Assembly (NCBI RefSeq): GCF_005116655.2
Contig: NZ_CP050698.1
Span: 2,262,501-2,326,500, forward strand
From: Desulfosediminicola flagellatus
Lineage (GTDB): Bacteria; Desulfobacterota; Desulfobulbia; Desulfobulbales; Desulfocapsaceae
Direction: 5' to 3'
Length of the DNA stretch: 64,000 bases
A program made the position numbers and the translations under genes. Below the pieces are notes generated by a model, which saw nothing but the letters and a program-made list of their open reading frames with translations, was not told the origin of the DNA and searched no databases. Positions 9,150-17,842 of the stretch are shown in pieces. Positions within the stretch are counted from its first letter, which is position 1. Every line of letters begins with the position of its first letter.

Positions 9150-10462
9150 TTTATATAGCCCTGTTAATTCTCGTTTTATGCCTCATTATAGGTGTCCCTG
9201 TACCAATTAGTTTTATGGCCTCCGGTGCCTGGCTTGTCTTTTTTGGTGGAGTTGACGGAACTGGTTATGCAGCAAGCCAGTTGTTACCCTATGGGTATAA
9301 GCAAATGGACTCTGTTCCACTCATCGCCATTGCCCTCTTCATTGCCGCCGGCGGCATCATGGAGCGGGGGAAAATCGGCGAAAAGCTCATTGATTTTGTC
9401 GATGTCTTTGTTGGCGATCTTAAAGGTGGGCTAGGGATTGTTGCTACAGTCTCCTGTGCTATTGTTGGTTCAATCTGTGGTGCTGCCTGCGCCACACTGT
9501 CGTGCGTCGGTACAATAACCTTTCCACGGTTCAAGGCAGAAGGATATCCAAGAGGTTTATCCGCAGCACTTCTGGCCAACGCCTCTCTTCTCGGTCTGCT
9601 AATTCCACCAAATGCAACGCTCATTATCTTTGCCTGGATAACCGGCCAGCCTGTTTTAGCCTGTTTTTTGGCAACTGTTGTTCCCGGCTTTATGGTTATA
9701 TTTCTCTTATGCGTTGTTAACAGGTGGCTTTTACGCAAAAACACCACGGTAATGGTTGCTGAGAAAAGATCAACTTCACAGAAGTTCGAGCTTCTGAGGA
9801 ATAGAACAAGGCAGGCGGCCCCGTCGCTGCTGCTTCCGTTCATTGTTTTAGGTGGTATTTACGGCGGGTTCATGACTACCACCGAGGCATCTGCCGTTGC
9901 GGTTCTTTACGCCATTCCTGTAGGAATGCTTGTATACAAAGCACTCAACCTGAAAGGTGCTTACGAGGTGCTTATTGAGTCGGCCATCACCACGGGTGTT
10001 ATCATGGTGATGCTTTATTCTGTTGCTATGTTAAGCCGGCTTTATCTTCTTGAAGATCTACCCGAGGTGTTACTAGGAATATTTCAGGCAGTCTCAAGTA
10101 ACCCTATGGTTATCATGTTCATGATCAACATTTTTCTTGTGATCATGGGTATGTTAATGGATGACATCAGCGTGGTTGTTCTTGCAACTCCTATTCTGAT
10201 GCCAATCGTTATGCAGCTTGGGTTCAGCCCGATTCATTTTGCAGCAATTATTGGTGTGAATACAGGGCTTGGCTGTATTACTCCGCCTGCCGCTCCGGTT
10301 TTGTATTTGTCCGGAAGGCTGGGGTCTGCTCCCATTGATGAGATGATGAAACCCTGCCTCTGGTTTATCGCGCTGTGCTGGGTACCGGTGCTTGCTCTAG
10401 TGGTGTTCTTTCCAAAGATATCTTTACTGTTGCCTCATCTGTTTTTGGGCACACCGTGGTAG
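9146..10462 (+). CDS. dctM: TRAP transporter large permease subunit DctM
   Basis: A 438-residue protein with about twelve transmembrane helices, the transport channel of the TRAP system. The ATG at 9146 overlaps the dctQ stop by four bases and begins a normal DctM start (MIYIALLILVLCLIIGVPVP). Family motifs are GKIGEKLIDF, the GSICGAACATLSCVG repeat and LLIPPNATLIIFAWITGQP, plus the second inverted half with GMLMDDISVVVLATPILMPI and CITPPAAPVLYL. It completes a DctPQM set driven by an ion gradient. Confidence 0.94.
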   Translation: MIYIALLILVLCLIIGVPVPISFMASGAWLVFFGGVDGTGYAASQLLPYGYKQMDSVPLIAIALFIAAGGIMERGKIGEKLIDFVDVFVGDLKGGLGIVATVSCAIVGSICGAACATLSCVGTITFPRFKAEGYPRGLSAALLANASLLGLLIPPNATLIIFAWITGQPVLACFLATVVPGFMVIFLLCVVNRWLLRKNTTVMVAEKRSTSQKFELLRNRTRQAAPSLLLPFIVLGGIYGGFMTTTEASAVAVLYAIPVGMLVYKALNLKGAYEVLIESAITTGVIMVMLYSVAMLSRLYLLEDLPEVLLGIFQAVSSNPMVIMFMINIFLVIMGMLMDDISVVVLATPILMPIVMQLGFSPIHFAAIIGVNTGLGCITPPAAPVLYLSGRLGSAPIDEMMKPCLWFIALCWVPVLALVVFFPKISLLLPHLFLGTPW

Positions 10463-10475
10463 GAAGGTAAGGACG

Positions 10476-10628
10476 ATGACTTTTTATCGGAATTTTTTTG
10501 CAGTCCTCTGTTTTGCTTTTTTTCTTGCTGGCATTACAACACAGGCGCCGTTTGCGTTTCTTGTGGCGCTCTGTTGTGGAGCCTTATCGAGAACTGCGGG
10601 GAAGAGGGGGTGGCCAGACCCCTTTTGA
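10476..10628 (+). CDS. Small hydrophobic peptide downstream of dctM
   Basis: A 50-codon frame starting 13 bases after the dctM stop, preceded by AAGGTAAGGA. It encodes a basic start (MTFYRN), about 29 mostly hydrophobic residues in one or two membrane segments, and a charged tail ending in WPDPF. Spacing and ribosome site support translation with dctM. I recognise no family; it could be a small accessory membrane protein of the transporter. Confidence 0.5.
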   Translation: MTFYRNFFAVLCFAFFLAGITTQAPFAFLVALCCGALSRTAGKRGWPDPF

Positions 10629-10778
10629 TAAACACTGGTTGAGCAGTGTACGCGACCATTGTATATAGAGAGCGCTTGCATCTGGAATGTTGTGAGAAGT
10701 GAGTGTTACATCAAACACACTATGAAAATTATTTTTTTGTATATCGGCTGATGAAAGAGGCAGCCAAGGAGAATTGCG

Positions 10779-12485
10779 GTGTTTTCAACATTACGAATCA
10801 ATACGGTTACGGGAAATGCAGTTAAAGAGCAATCTGATTCACTGGAATTCCTGTTGGGCGGGCGTACGTTGTCTTCTTATCTGGTGAGTAAAGAGGTGCC
10901 GGCGGATTGTGATCCATTTGGCAAAAATAATAAGCTCTTTTTTTGTAACGGCTCACTGGCAGGTACAACGGTTTCAAGTGCAAACAGGCTCAGTGTTGGC
11001 GCGAAAAGCCCTTTGACCGGTGGCATAAAAGAGAGCAATGCAGGCGGTATCGTGGGCTTGAGGATGGCGCAACAAGGGCTCCGCTGTATTGTTCTTGAGG
11101 ATATGCCGAAAGAAGACACCCCATGGAAAATCGTCGTTATAGGGAAAGACAAAACAGAGCTTATCGATGGAAGTTTTCTCGTTGGCAAAGGTGTATACGA
11201 AAAATCTGATCTGTTGTCTGAGAAATTCGGTAAAAAGGCTGGATGTATAACCATCGGCCCTTCAGGTGAAAACCTTCTGCTTGCCTCAGGGCTTGCGTGC
11301 TCTGATCCGCATGGTGTCTGTTCACGATATGCAGGTCGTGGTGGCCTTGGTGCAGTAATGGCCTCTAAGCGTATAATTGCCATGGTCATTTTAGATGATG
11401 GCGACGTGAAGCCGAAATACGCAGATCAGGAGGCTTTCCGGGATGGTGCCAAAACCATTATAAATCTTCTGAAAGAAAATCCTGTTTCTTCATTGTTTAC
11501 GAAGTATGGAACCGCCGCTATGGTCGATATCTGCCAGGCTCTGAAGGTTTTGCCAACCAGGAACTTCACCAGTGGCACAATGGAAGATGCTGAAAAGATA
11601 AATGCCCAGACGATGTACGATACCATCAAGGCACGTGGTGGAGAGGGAAAGACCCAGCATGCCTGTATGAATCCGTGCGCTATCCAGTGCTCAAACGTCT
11701 ATCCAAATGAGAAGGGAGAATTGCTCTGTTCTCCAATTGAGTATGAGACAATGGCCCTAATGGGTTCTAACCTCTGCATTAAAAACCTCGATACTATCGC
11801 AGAGATGAACAGGATAGCCAATGATGCAGGTGTCGATACTCTGGATGTTGGTGCTGCCATTGGTGTCGCGATGGAGGCTGGTATTGCTGAATTTGGTGAT
11901 GATGTTGCCGTTATTCGTTTGATGAATGAGGTACTCAATGTAACGCCGACGGGCCGTATCCTGGCATCCGGCTGCAAGGTTGCTGCACAGGTTCTTGGGG
12001 TAAAACATGCACCGCATGTGCTTGGCCAGGGGTTGCCGGCTTATGAGCCTCGAGGAACGAAAGGCATGGCGATGACCTACCTCTCCTCGCCCATGGGTGG
12101 TGACCACACTTTTGGTTTTACCTTAAGGGATGAAGAAGATCCTATTACAAAAGAGGGCAAAGTTGCCCTGTCTAAAAAGTTTCAGGTAATTGGCTCTCGC
12201 ATGGATGCTATGGGAACGTGTAATTTTGTTCGCTACTCTGTGCGCAATGATATGTCACCGCTCCTTAATCTGCTTAAAGCCTATTATGACGTTGAGATTA
12301 CACCGGATGAGTTTGATAATTTTGTAAAAGATACACTGCGTAGAGAACATCAGTTTAATAGTGATGCAGGAATAACTCTGAAAGATCATCGCTTTTCGGA
12401 GACTTTCTACTCGACTCCACAGGTTGATACCCAGGAAAAAATGGATATAACTGACGAAGAGGTGGCTGAGGCAATGCGGTGGTAA
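10779..12485 (+). CDS. Tungsten-type aldehyde:ferredoxin oxidoreductase family protein
   Basis: A 568-residue cytoplasmic enzyme of the AOR family, which oxidises aldehydes to carboxylates and passes electrons through a [4Fe-4S] cluster to ferredoxin. It starts at GTG after CCAAGGAG. Visible family marks are SPLTGGIKESNAGG (about 77-90), the pterin-binding AGRGGLGAVMASKR, the cysteine cluster CMNPCAIQC near 298-306 and a fourth cysteine in MGTCNF near 492. The CX3CX3C spacing places it in a divergent AOR branch rather than with the classical CX2CX3C enzymes. A MoaD-like sulfur carrier overlaps its end. Beside proline dehydrogenase and without P5C dehydrogenase, glutamate semialdehyde is a reasonable candidate substrate, but this is inference. 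Confidence 0.88.
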   Translation: MFSTLRINTVTGNAVKEQSDSLEFLLGGRTLSSYLVSKEVPADCDPFGKNNKLFFCNGSLAGTTVSSANRLSVGAKSPLTGGIKESNAGGIVGLRMAQQGLRCIVLEDMPKEDTPWKIVVIGKDKTELIDGSFLVGKGVYEKSDLLSEKFGKKAGCITIGPSGENLLLASGLACSDPHGVCSRYAGRGGLGAVMASKRIIAMVILDDGDVKPKYADQEAFRDGAKTIINLLKENPVSSLFTKYGTAAMVDICQALKVLPTRNFTSGTMEDAEKINAQTMYDTIKARGGEGKTQHACMNPCAIQCSNVYPNEKGELLCSPIEYETMALMGSNLCIKNLDTIAEMNRIANDAGVDTLDVGAAIGVAMEAGIAEFGDDVAVIRLMNEVLNVTPTGRILASGCKVAAQVLGVKHAPHVLGQGLPAYEPRGTKGMAMTYLSSPMGGDHTFGFTLRDEEDPITKEGKVALSKKFQVIGSRMDAMGTCNFVRYSVRNDMSPLLNLLKAYYDVEITPDEFDNFVKDTLRREHQFNSDAGITLKDHRFSETFYSTPQVDTQEKMDITDEEVAEAMRW

Positions 12486-12697
12486 TTGTGCATTTTAAGC
12501 TTTCTGATGTGGGGCCACTTTCTTTGAATATCGATTTTCCCGAGACTCTGGACAATATCTTAGAGATGTGTGCTGGCCAGCTCGAAAAACCTGTCGGCTC
12601 GGTCATAGTTGTTCGGGCCGGCCAGGTGGTCCCCAATAAAGCTCAAATAGAACCAAACGACGTACTTGATGTTTACCCAGCCATTTCAGGTGGCTAA
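12479..12697 (+). CDS. MoaD/ThiS-like sulfur carrier protein
   Basis: A 72-residue ubiquitin-fold protein ending in the diagnostic Gly-Gly (AISGG). It starts at GTG inside the end of the AOR gene, a seven-base overlap that implies coupled translation. MoaD-like proteins donate sulfur for the dithiolene of molybdopterin; copies next to AOR genes probably serve tungstopterin synthesis or maturation. The TAA stop coincides with the terminus of a 153-bp inverted-repeat element. Confidence 0.85.
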   Translation: MVIVHFKLSDVGPLSLNIDFPETLDNILEMCAGQLEKPVGSVIVVRAGQVVPNKAQIEPNDVLDVYPAISGG

Positions 12698-12847
12698 CCC
12701 GTATATTTCATGAAAAACTGTGACAGAGTCTTTCCGGGTAATTGTGTACAAACTGTAACCGCGAGACAAATCAAAATAGATGAGGTAACTGTTTGAATAT
12801 AAGAAGTAATTCAGCTGTGCTGGGTTTGTCATGAAATATCCGGGCTA
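12695..12847. mobile_element. MITE-like element, family 2
   Basis: TAACCCGTATATTTCATGA at 12695-12713 is the inverse of TCATGAAATATCCGGGCTA at 12829-12847 with two mismatches. The outer TA pairs look like target duplication. No gene lies inside. The left TA plus the next base form the TAA stop of the MoaD-like gene. Only one copy was recognised in the window. Confidence 0.55.
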
Positions 12848-12906
12848 ATCGTATGAGAACTTGAACCAAACCGCTTGTAGCAAACGTTTATAAAGGAAAT
12901 AAACAG

Positions 12907-13137
12907 ATGGGTTACTTAGCAACGAAGCACCAGGTTTTGAAAGCACTTGAAGAGAATCTCAGCAATACACATCCACAAGTGATGGAGGCCAAATGGATTG
13001 CTGATAAACTGAACATCAACCCGAAAGAGCTGAACCAGGTAATTCGAACGATGAATAAAATGGGTGAAGTTGAATGCGATCAGGAATGCACGCGACTTCT
13101 CATCACACATACAGGTTTGTCCCATCTTGGTAAATAA
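12907..13137 (+). CDS. Small winged-helix-like protein
   Basis: A 76-residue protein with a good ribosome site (AAAGGAAATAAACAG before ATG). The order of predicted helices and the segment KWIADKLNINPKELNQVIRTMNKMGEV resemble a winged helix-turn-helix core, followed by a short strand region with two cysteines (CDQEC). No family recognised. It could be a small DNA-binding protein tied to the AOR block, or unrelated. A hairpin at 13163-13189 may end its transcript. Confidence 0.6.
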   Translation: MGYLATKHQVLKALEENLSNTHPQVMEAKWIADKLNINPKELNQVIRTMNKMGEVECDQECTRLLITHTGLSHLGK

Positions 13138-13736
13138 TGACCGGTGTTTCAATAGCATATGTAGCAGTTCATCTTCTCATTGAGCTGCTATAGATGCTTT
13201 GGTACCTGCAGTTTTTAGATTAGTTGGGGATTTTCATATGTAAAATATTGATACACATGAACAATGTAAAATGTTGGCATGTGTTTTTTTATTTAAAGTT
13301 GAAACCTCTATAATCGAACATCTCTGAAGTGTATTCTTCCCAGAAGATACTGCTCACGTACATATTGCTTGCAGAATACTACCCAGGCGACGACACGTTC
13401 CAGCTCAGCCATTTGTGCTGCACTGCAAGCCTGGACATGAATGCAGTTGTAGTTGAGACAGTAGATTGGTTTAAACGGGAAAATACACCCCTTTCGCCTA
13501 GAAATATACATTCTCAGCAGTAGTTCACCCACGATGTACGACCTTGTTGTATTGACAGACCGTCATGCCTAACTAAGTTTATGGGTGAAGCAGTCGTCTG
13601 GTGCGCTCTTCAGGCGGTTTACACTGAAACTATGGTTATGCCCAGGAGATTCATGGGCTGTAGTTTTAACCCTCTCATCCCTAATGAAGACACGATGTAT
13701 ATAACAGGTTGATTTTCAGAGAAAGGAGAACTCAAC
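13138..13736. other. Intergenic stretch without a supported gene
   Basis: About 600 bases. AGCAGTTCA at 13163-13171 pairs with TGAGCTGCT at 13181-13189 (one G-U pair) 25 bases after the preceding stop and may act as a weak terminator. Overlapping frames around 13308-13532 on both strands lack ribosome sites and recognisable protein character. The end holds the promoter of the gene at 13737. Confidence 0.4.
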
Positions 13737-14120
13737 ATGATACAGAAAACCAAAACAACAAGGATGATAATGGTATCTATTGTCTGTGCTGCATTTGTCC
13801 CCTCTCTGGCAATTGCAGGTGAGTATTGGTGGGTCAGATGTAAATCTCATGGATACGGGATAGATTTCAACATAGCGGCGCGAAAAGCTATGATAATTTT
13901 CACAACAGACAGCGGGGGCACAATTCCTGCGGCATCCACGGATAAGATTCTGCAATTTGTGAACAGGCCCAATGATAAGCATGCAATCTTTGATTTTGGT
14001 AGCGCAACAAAAATAGGGGTGAATGTCAGTCGTCCTGAAAGAACAATTATTTACAGAAGATTACAGGGCAAGACATACCCGGTCTGCGATGCTGAAGCAA
14101 AAATACGGATTGAACCCTAA
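13737..14120 (+). CDS. Small exported protein of unknown function
   Basis: A 127-residue protein with GAAAGGAGAA before ATG and a clear signal peptide (basic start, hydrophobic core, cleavage near AIAGEY), leaving a mature protein of about 100 residues. It contains two cysteines that could form a disulfide. No family recognised. It stands alone, convergent with the hybrid kinase gene ending at 14274. Confidence 0.72.
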   Translation: MIQKTKTTRMIMVSIVCAAFVPSLAIAGEYWWVRCKSHGYGIDFNIAARKAMIIFTTDSGGTIPAASTDKILQFVNRPNDKHAIFDFGSATKIGVNVSRPERTIIYRRLQGKTYPVCDAEAKIRIEP

Positions 14121-14273
14121 ATTGCATATTCCAGGAGTGTTGTGGCAAAACGAGCCAGGTGTAATGATTAGACATCGATACCTGGTATAATTGCGCGGAA
14201 ATACGATTTCTGATTGCGTTGATTTTCTCCGTTGAAAAGAAAAATCTTTGAGGGAAAAGAGAAAATATAGGGA

Positions 14274-16646
14274 TCAGTTATGTAGCGCATTTTTAACAGC
14301 AGATCCGAGTGTTACTATTGAGTATGGCTTTTTAATATATAACAGCGCTCCGAGATCCATAGCTTCACTTACGATTTCACTATCAGCATACCCACTGGCA
14401 ATGATCACCCTCGAGTCAGGTCGTATTGCAAAAAGCCTTTTACATGTCTCAAGTCCATTAATTCCTGGTTCCATGATCATATCGAGCAGAATTAAATCCA
14501 CAGACTGACTTTGCAAAAAATCTAAAGCCTCCACCCCTCCACTCACACATCGGGTCTGATAATTCAATTTCTCAAGTATTGCAGAAGCAATCTTTCGTTG
14601 CACCTCTATGTCATCCACGATGAGAATAGTTTCGTTTCTTCCTTGTAACGATAACACATCTGGTTCATTTTGAGATTGCTGCAAAGCATCATGAGTAACT
14701 GGTAAAAAAATCCGTATTTCTGTACCGACACCAACACCGCTTTTGATATCGATATATCCTTGATGGTCTTTGACTGTATTCCAGACAATGGGCATGCCAA
14801 GACCGGTACCCGTTCTCCCCAATACCTTTTTGGTATAAAATGGCTCAAATATCTGCGCCAGGTCTTGTGGTTGAATACCGGTTCCTGAATCTTTTATTGA
14901 GAGACAAATGTAATCCCCTTCACAAACATTGTCATAGTTGGCTATGGGAACATCCAGATACACGTTACTTAGAGAAATTACAATTTCGCCTTCACCTTCA
15001 ATTGCATCTGCAGCGTTATAGGCCAGATTCATCAACAGCTTCGCCAAATGTACGGGTGAGCCTTTGATATTTTTAACATTTTCACGTATTGACAGACGTA
15101 TTTTCACACCAGGATGCGTCTTTGTCAGTTTCATGCTCTCTGGACTCAAGATATAGCTCATGAGCAGATCCTGCGGATTAAGCACTTCACAGACATTCAA
15201 CCCACTATTCGCCAGAGTCAGCATGTCCTGAACGATTACCGCTGCACTATCACCAGATTTCTGCATCAATTGAAGTGATCCTTTGAGTGGGCTGTCTTCA
15301 GGTAAATCCATCATCAATAGTTGCGGAAGCGTTACAATTCCTGAGAGAATATTGTTAAGATCATGAGCAATACCAGCTGCAAGTTTTCCAATTCCTTCCA
15401 TCCTTTGAGCTTGACGCAACTGGCTTTCCAATTGTTTACGTTTGGAGATATCTCGAATGAAAAATACCGACAAAAACGTGTCATTGCTCTCCAGTGGTCG
15501 ACTCTGTAATTCAATTTGCAGAGTTTTTCCGGACTTTGTCCGTGCGGTTGTTTCGACACTTATAGCCTCATCTGAAGCTATTTTTTGCCGAATAGTATCA
15601 CCACCTTCAGGGAGACAAATAACCTCTAACAAATCTCGCCCTGCAACTGACTCAAAAGAATAATCAAACATGTCTGTGAAAGAGGAATTCGTGTCAATTA
15701 TTCCGGCATTATTAACAAAAACAATCCCATCGATTGTTACCTCAGAGAATCTTCTGTAACGATCTTTGGTTTCTATAAGATCTGCCTGTGTGCTCTTATG
15801 TTTTTCAATTTCCTCTGAAAGTCTCGAATTAGTCTGGGTCAGCAAGGCCGTACGTTCGGACACTATCTCTTCAAGTCTATCGGTATAATCTTTTAATTTC
15901 CTTTCAACTGTCCTGCGTCTCGACAATTCAGATTCCAGACTGGCTGCCATTGAGTTAAAAGATTTTGATAATAAACCGATCTCATCTTCAATTTTTACTG
16001 TAATCCTATGCGAATAATTACCCTGGGAAAGTTCCCTGGTTCCTTTGACAAGGTCTTTTAGAGGAGCAGTCAATTGCCTGGCGAGATAAATGGCCATTAA
16101 TATGGCAACACATATCATCAAAAAACCTATTGCTATGTTCTCGTGAAAACGCTGAATAGCTTGCTGCTCGGCACGCTCAAAGGACACTAGTATTTTCAAC
16201 AAATAAACCACTTTGCCTAAAGCCTTAATTGGGCTAACAGATTCTACAACCTTGCGTCCATTTAGCTCGACTATGCGGGAGTGTATTTTTTTATCCTCAA
16301 AAATTTGTTTATAGAAAGCGTCATTTGAGGGTATTTGTGGTTGATATCCCGATGTGCTCATCCAGGTTCTGCCACTGGCGCCAACGATGGACACATTTTT
16401 TATGTCACTATTGTCAAGAATTCTTGTAGTAATATCAATAACAGTTACGTAATCTGACTCGAAGATATATGGAGCAATAGTCTGGCTTAAGATTTTTACA
16501 ACTTCAGTACCATGCTTTTCCATCTCAACGTGCATGGCCTTCATTGTGTGAAGGTAAGAGAGCACTGCAAATACACCGCTCATAGAAACAACAACAGCAA
16601 TAAAACACAGCGTAATCTTCGTACGAATACTGAAAACAGGCACCAC
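14274..16646 (-). CDS. Membrane hybrid sensor histidine kinase
   Basis: A 790-residue kinase. Order: transmembrane helix 9-30, periplasmic sensor about 31-165, second helix near 170-190, HAMP about 190-245, coiled coil, PAS about 290-405, HisKA with the phospho-acceptor in GIAHDLNNILSGI, HATPase_c (DSGTGIQPQDL, then GTGLGMPIV) and a C-terminal receiver with the acceptor aspartate in LILLDMIMEPGINGLE. The start is GTG after AGAGG. The gene follows a periplasmic PhnD-like binding protein by 47 bases, so the pair probably senses a small periplasmic ligand. No output regulator is adjacent. Confidence 0.93.
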   Translation of the reverse strand: MVPVFSIRTKITLCFIAVVVSMSGVFAVLSYLHTMKAMHVEMEKHGTEVVKILSQTIAPYIFESDYVTVIDITTRILDNSDIKNVSIVGASGRTWMSTSGYQPQIPSNDAFYKQIFEDKKIHSRIVELNGRKVVESVSPIKALGKVVYLLKILVSFERAEQQAIQRFHENIAIGFLMICVAILMAIYLARQLTAPLKDLVKGTRELSQGNYSHRITVKIEDEIGLLSKSFNSMAASLESELSRRRTVERKLKDYTDRLEEIVSERTALLTQTNSRLSEEIEKHKSTQADLIETKDRYRRFSEVTIDGIVFVNNAGIIDTNSSFTDMFDYSFESVAGRDLLEVICLPEGGDTIRQKIASDEAISVETTARTKSGKTLQIELQSRPLESNDTFLSVFFIRDISKRKQLESQLRQAQRMEGIGKLAAGIAHDLNNILSGIVTLPQLLMMDLPEDSPLKGSLQLMQKSGDSAAVIVQDMLTLANSGLNVCEVLNPQDLLMSYILSPESMKLTKTHPGVKIRLSIRENVKNIKGSPVHLAKLLMNLAYNAADAIEGEGEIVISLSNVYLDVPIANYDNVCEGDYICLSIKDSGTGIQPQDLAQIFEPFYTKKVLGRTGTGLGMPIVWNTVKDHQGYIDIKSGVGVGTEIRIFLPVTHDALQQSQNEPDVLSLQGRNETILIVDDIEVQRKIASAILEKLNYQTRCVSGGVEALDFLQSQSVDLILLDMIMEPGINGLETCKRLFAIRPDSRVIIASGYADSEIVSEAMDLGALLYIKKPYSIVTLGSAVKNALHN

Positions 16647-16693
16647 TCAAACCTCTTCTACTGATGATTGCAAAAAAACTCCGCAAATGGTTG

Positions 16694-17569
16694 TTATTGA
16701 TTTTTCATCCATTTTATAACCTCGCGAATATTATCATAGTCGCTGTCCTTCGCTTCAATAAATCCCTTCGTGGTAAGTTCATTAAAAATTTCATCATTCT
16801 CGCTTCTGTCTGGTTTACCGATCTTCAGCATTGCCTTTTTGATTTTTTCAAATTTGTCATCAGGCAGATCATTTCCTGCTATCCATGGGCCTCGATAAAT
16901 TGGCTCTGATTTCCAAATTATCTTCAGTTTATCCATATCAATGTCCACTTTATCTACTGCAGTGACAGAAGTAGCTCCTGCATCAACATCACCCATATAT
17001 ACAGCTAAAAGAGAATTGGCATGTCTTTTGAGATATCTAACATCTGAGAAGTCGCTTAAGGAAATACCCGACTTCTTTAGCTGCGTCATTGGGAAAAGAT
17101 AACCGCTCGTGGATTTGGGGTCTGTAAATGCGAAAGTTCGTCCTTTGAGATCCTGTATATTTTCTATACCTGAATTCTTTTGTGTTACAATCATGCTATG
17201 ATAAAATTCCTCACTGTCTTCGCTCAAAGTTCGGCATATAAGTCTAACACCAAAACTGTCCTGAGCATCCACATAAGCAAATGGCCCGACATAACCCATT
17301 TCAGCCTTTCCTGTTTTGATATTTTTTATAACATCATCATACGTTTTGCTGCCGATCCACTCAAAAGTATACCCGGTCTCCACTTCCATTCTACTAAAGA
17401 ATGCGTTGTAAGCTTCTTCATTCCCAAGGTTTGAGCGATGTGGAATGATAGTAACCTTAATCACTTCCTGGGAGGATTGGGCGTATCCGGATTGTCCTGA
17501 AAGACATATTTGGAGGATGAGCAATAAACCTCCCAATACGTAGTCTTTTATCGACCTGTAGTGATTCAT
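16694..17569 (-). CDS. PhnD-like periplasmic binding protein, probable kinase partner
   Basis: A 291-residue exported protein of the phosphate/phosphonate-binding (PhnD) family. The ATG at 17569 follows GGAGGATAT and opens a signal peptide cleaved near GYAQSS. Family motifs are EMGYVGPFAYV and TDPKSTSGYLFPM. No phosphonate ABC permease or ATPase genes are nearby. Instead the hybrid kinase gene follows on the same strand, so it is probably a dedicated sensor protein that presents ligand to the kinase, as TorT-like proteins do for TorS. Confidence 0.87.
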   Translation of the reverse strand: MNHYRSIKDYVLGGLLLILQICLSGQSGYAQSSQEVIKVTIIPHRSNLGNEEAYNAFFSRMEVETGYTFEWIGSKTYDDVIKNIKTGKAEMGYVGPFAYVDAQDSFGVRLICRTLSEDSEEFYHSMIVTQKNSGIENIQDLKGRTFAFTDPKSTSGYLFPMTQLKKSGISLSDFSDVRYLKRHANSLLAVYMGDVDAGATSVTAVDKVDIDMDKLKIIWKSEPIYRGPWIAGNDLPDDKFEKIKKAMLKIGKPDRSENDEIFNELTTKGFIEAKDSDYDNIREVIKWMKNQ

Positions 17570-17842
17570 ATATCCTCCATTTGCAGGGAATTCTTTATGT
17601 GCCATATGCACACCATTAACAAATGAGTTGAACAAAGAACGTGATCAGCTCATTGCTCGATACGTCATTCTGGGCTAAAAATATAATACAGCGCTAAAAA
17701 ATACTATTTTTACGTATAGCTACTGTTCACCTACACGTCTATAAACGGCATCATTGAGAAGAACTACGAAAAGTTCATCACCCCGTTACCTAACAATACT
17801 TTGCAGGGCGAGAAACCTTGCCGTCTACAAAACGTCACTGGC

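Noticed and set aside
10484..10681. Minus-strand frame after dctM
   Set aside because: Antisense to a better supported small plus-strand gene; no ribosome site.
13308..13532. Overlapping frames on both strands between the winged-helix gene and the exported protein
   Set aside because: No ribosome sites, no recognisable motifs, and both strands equally open.
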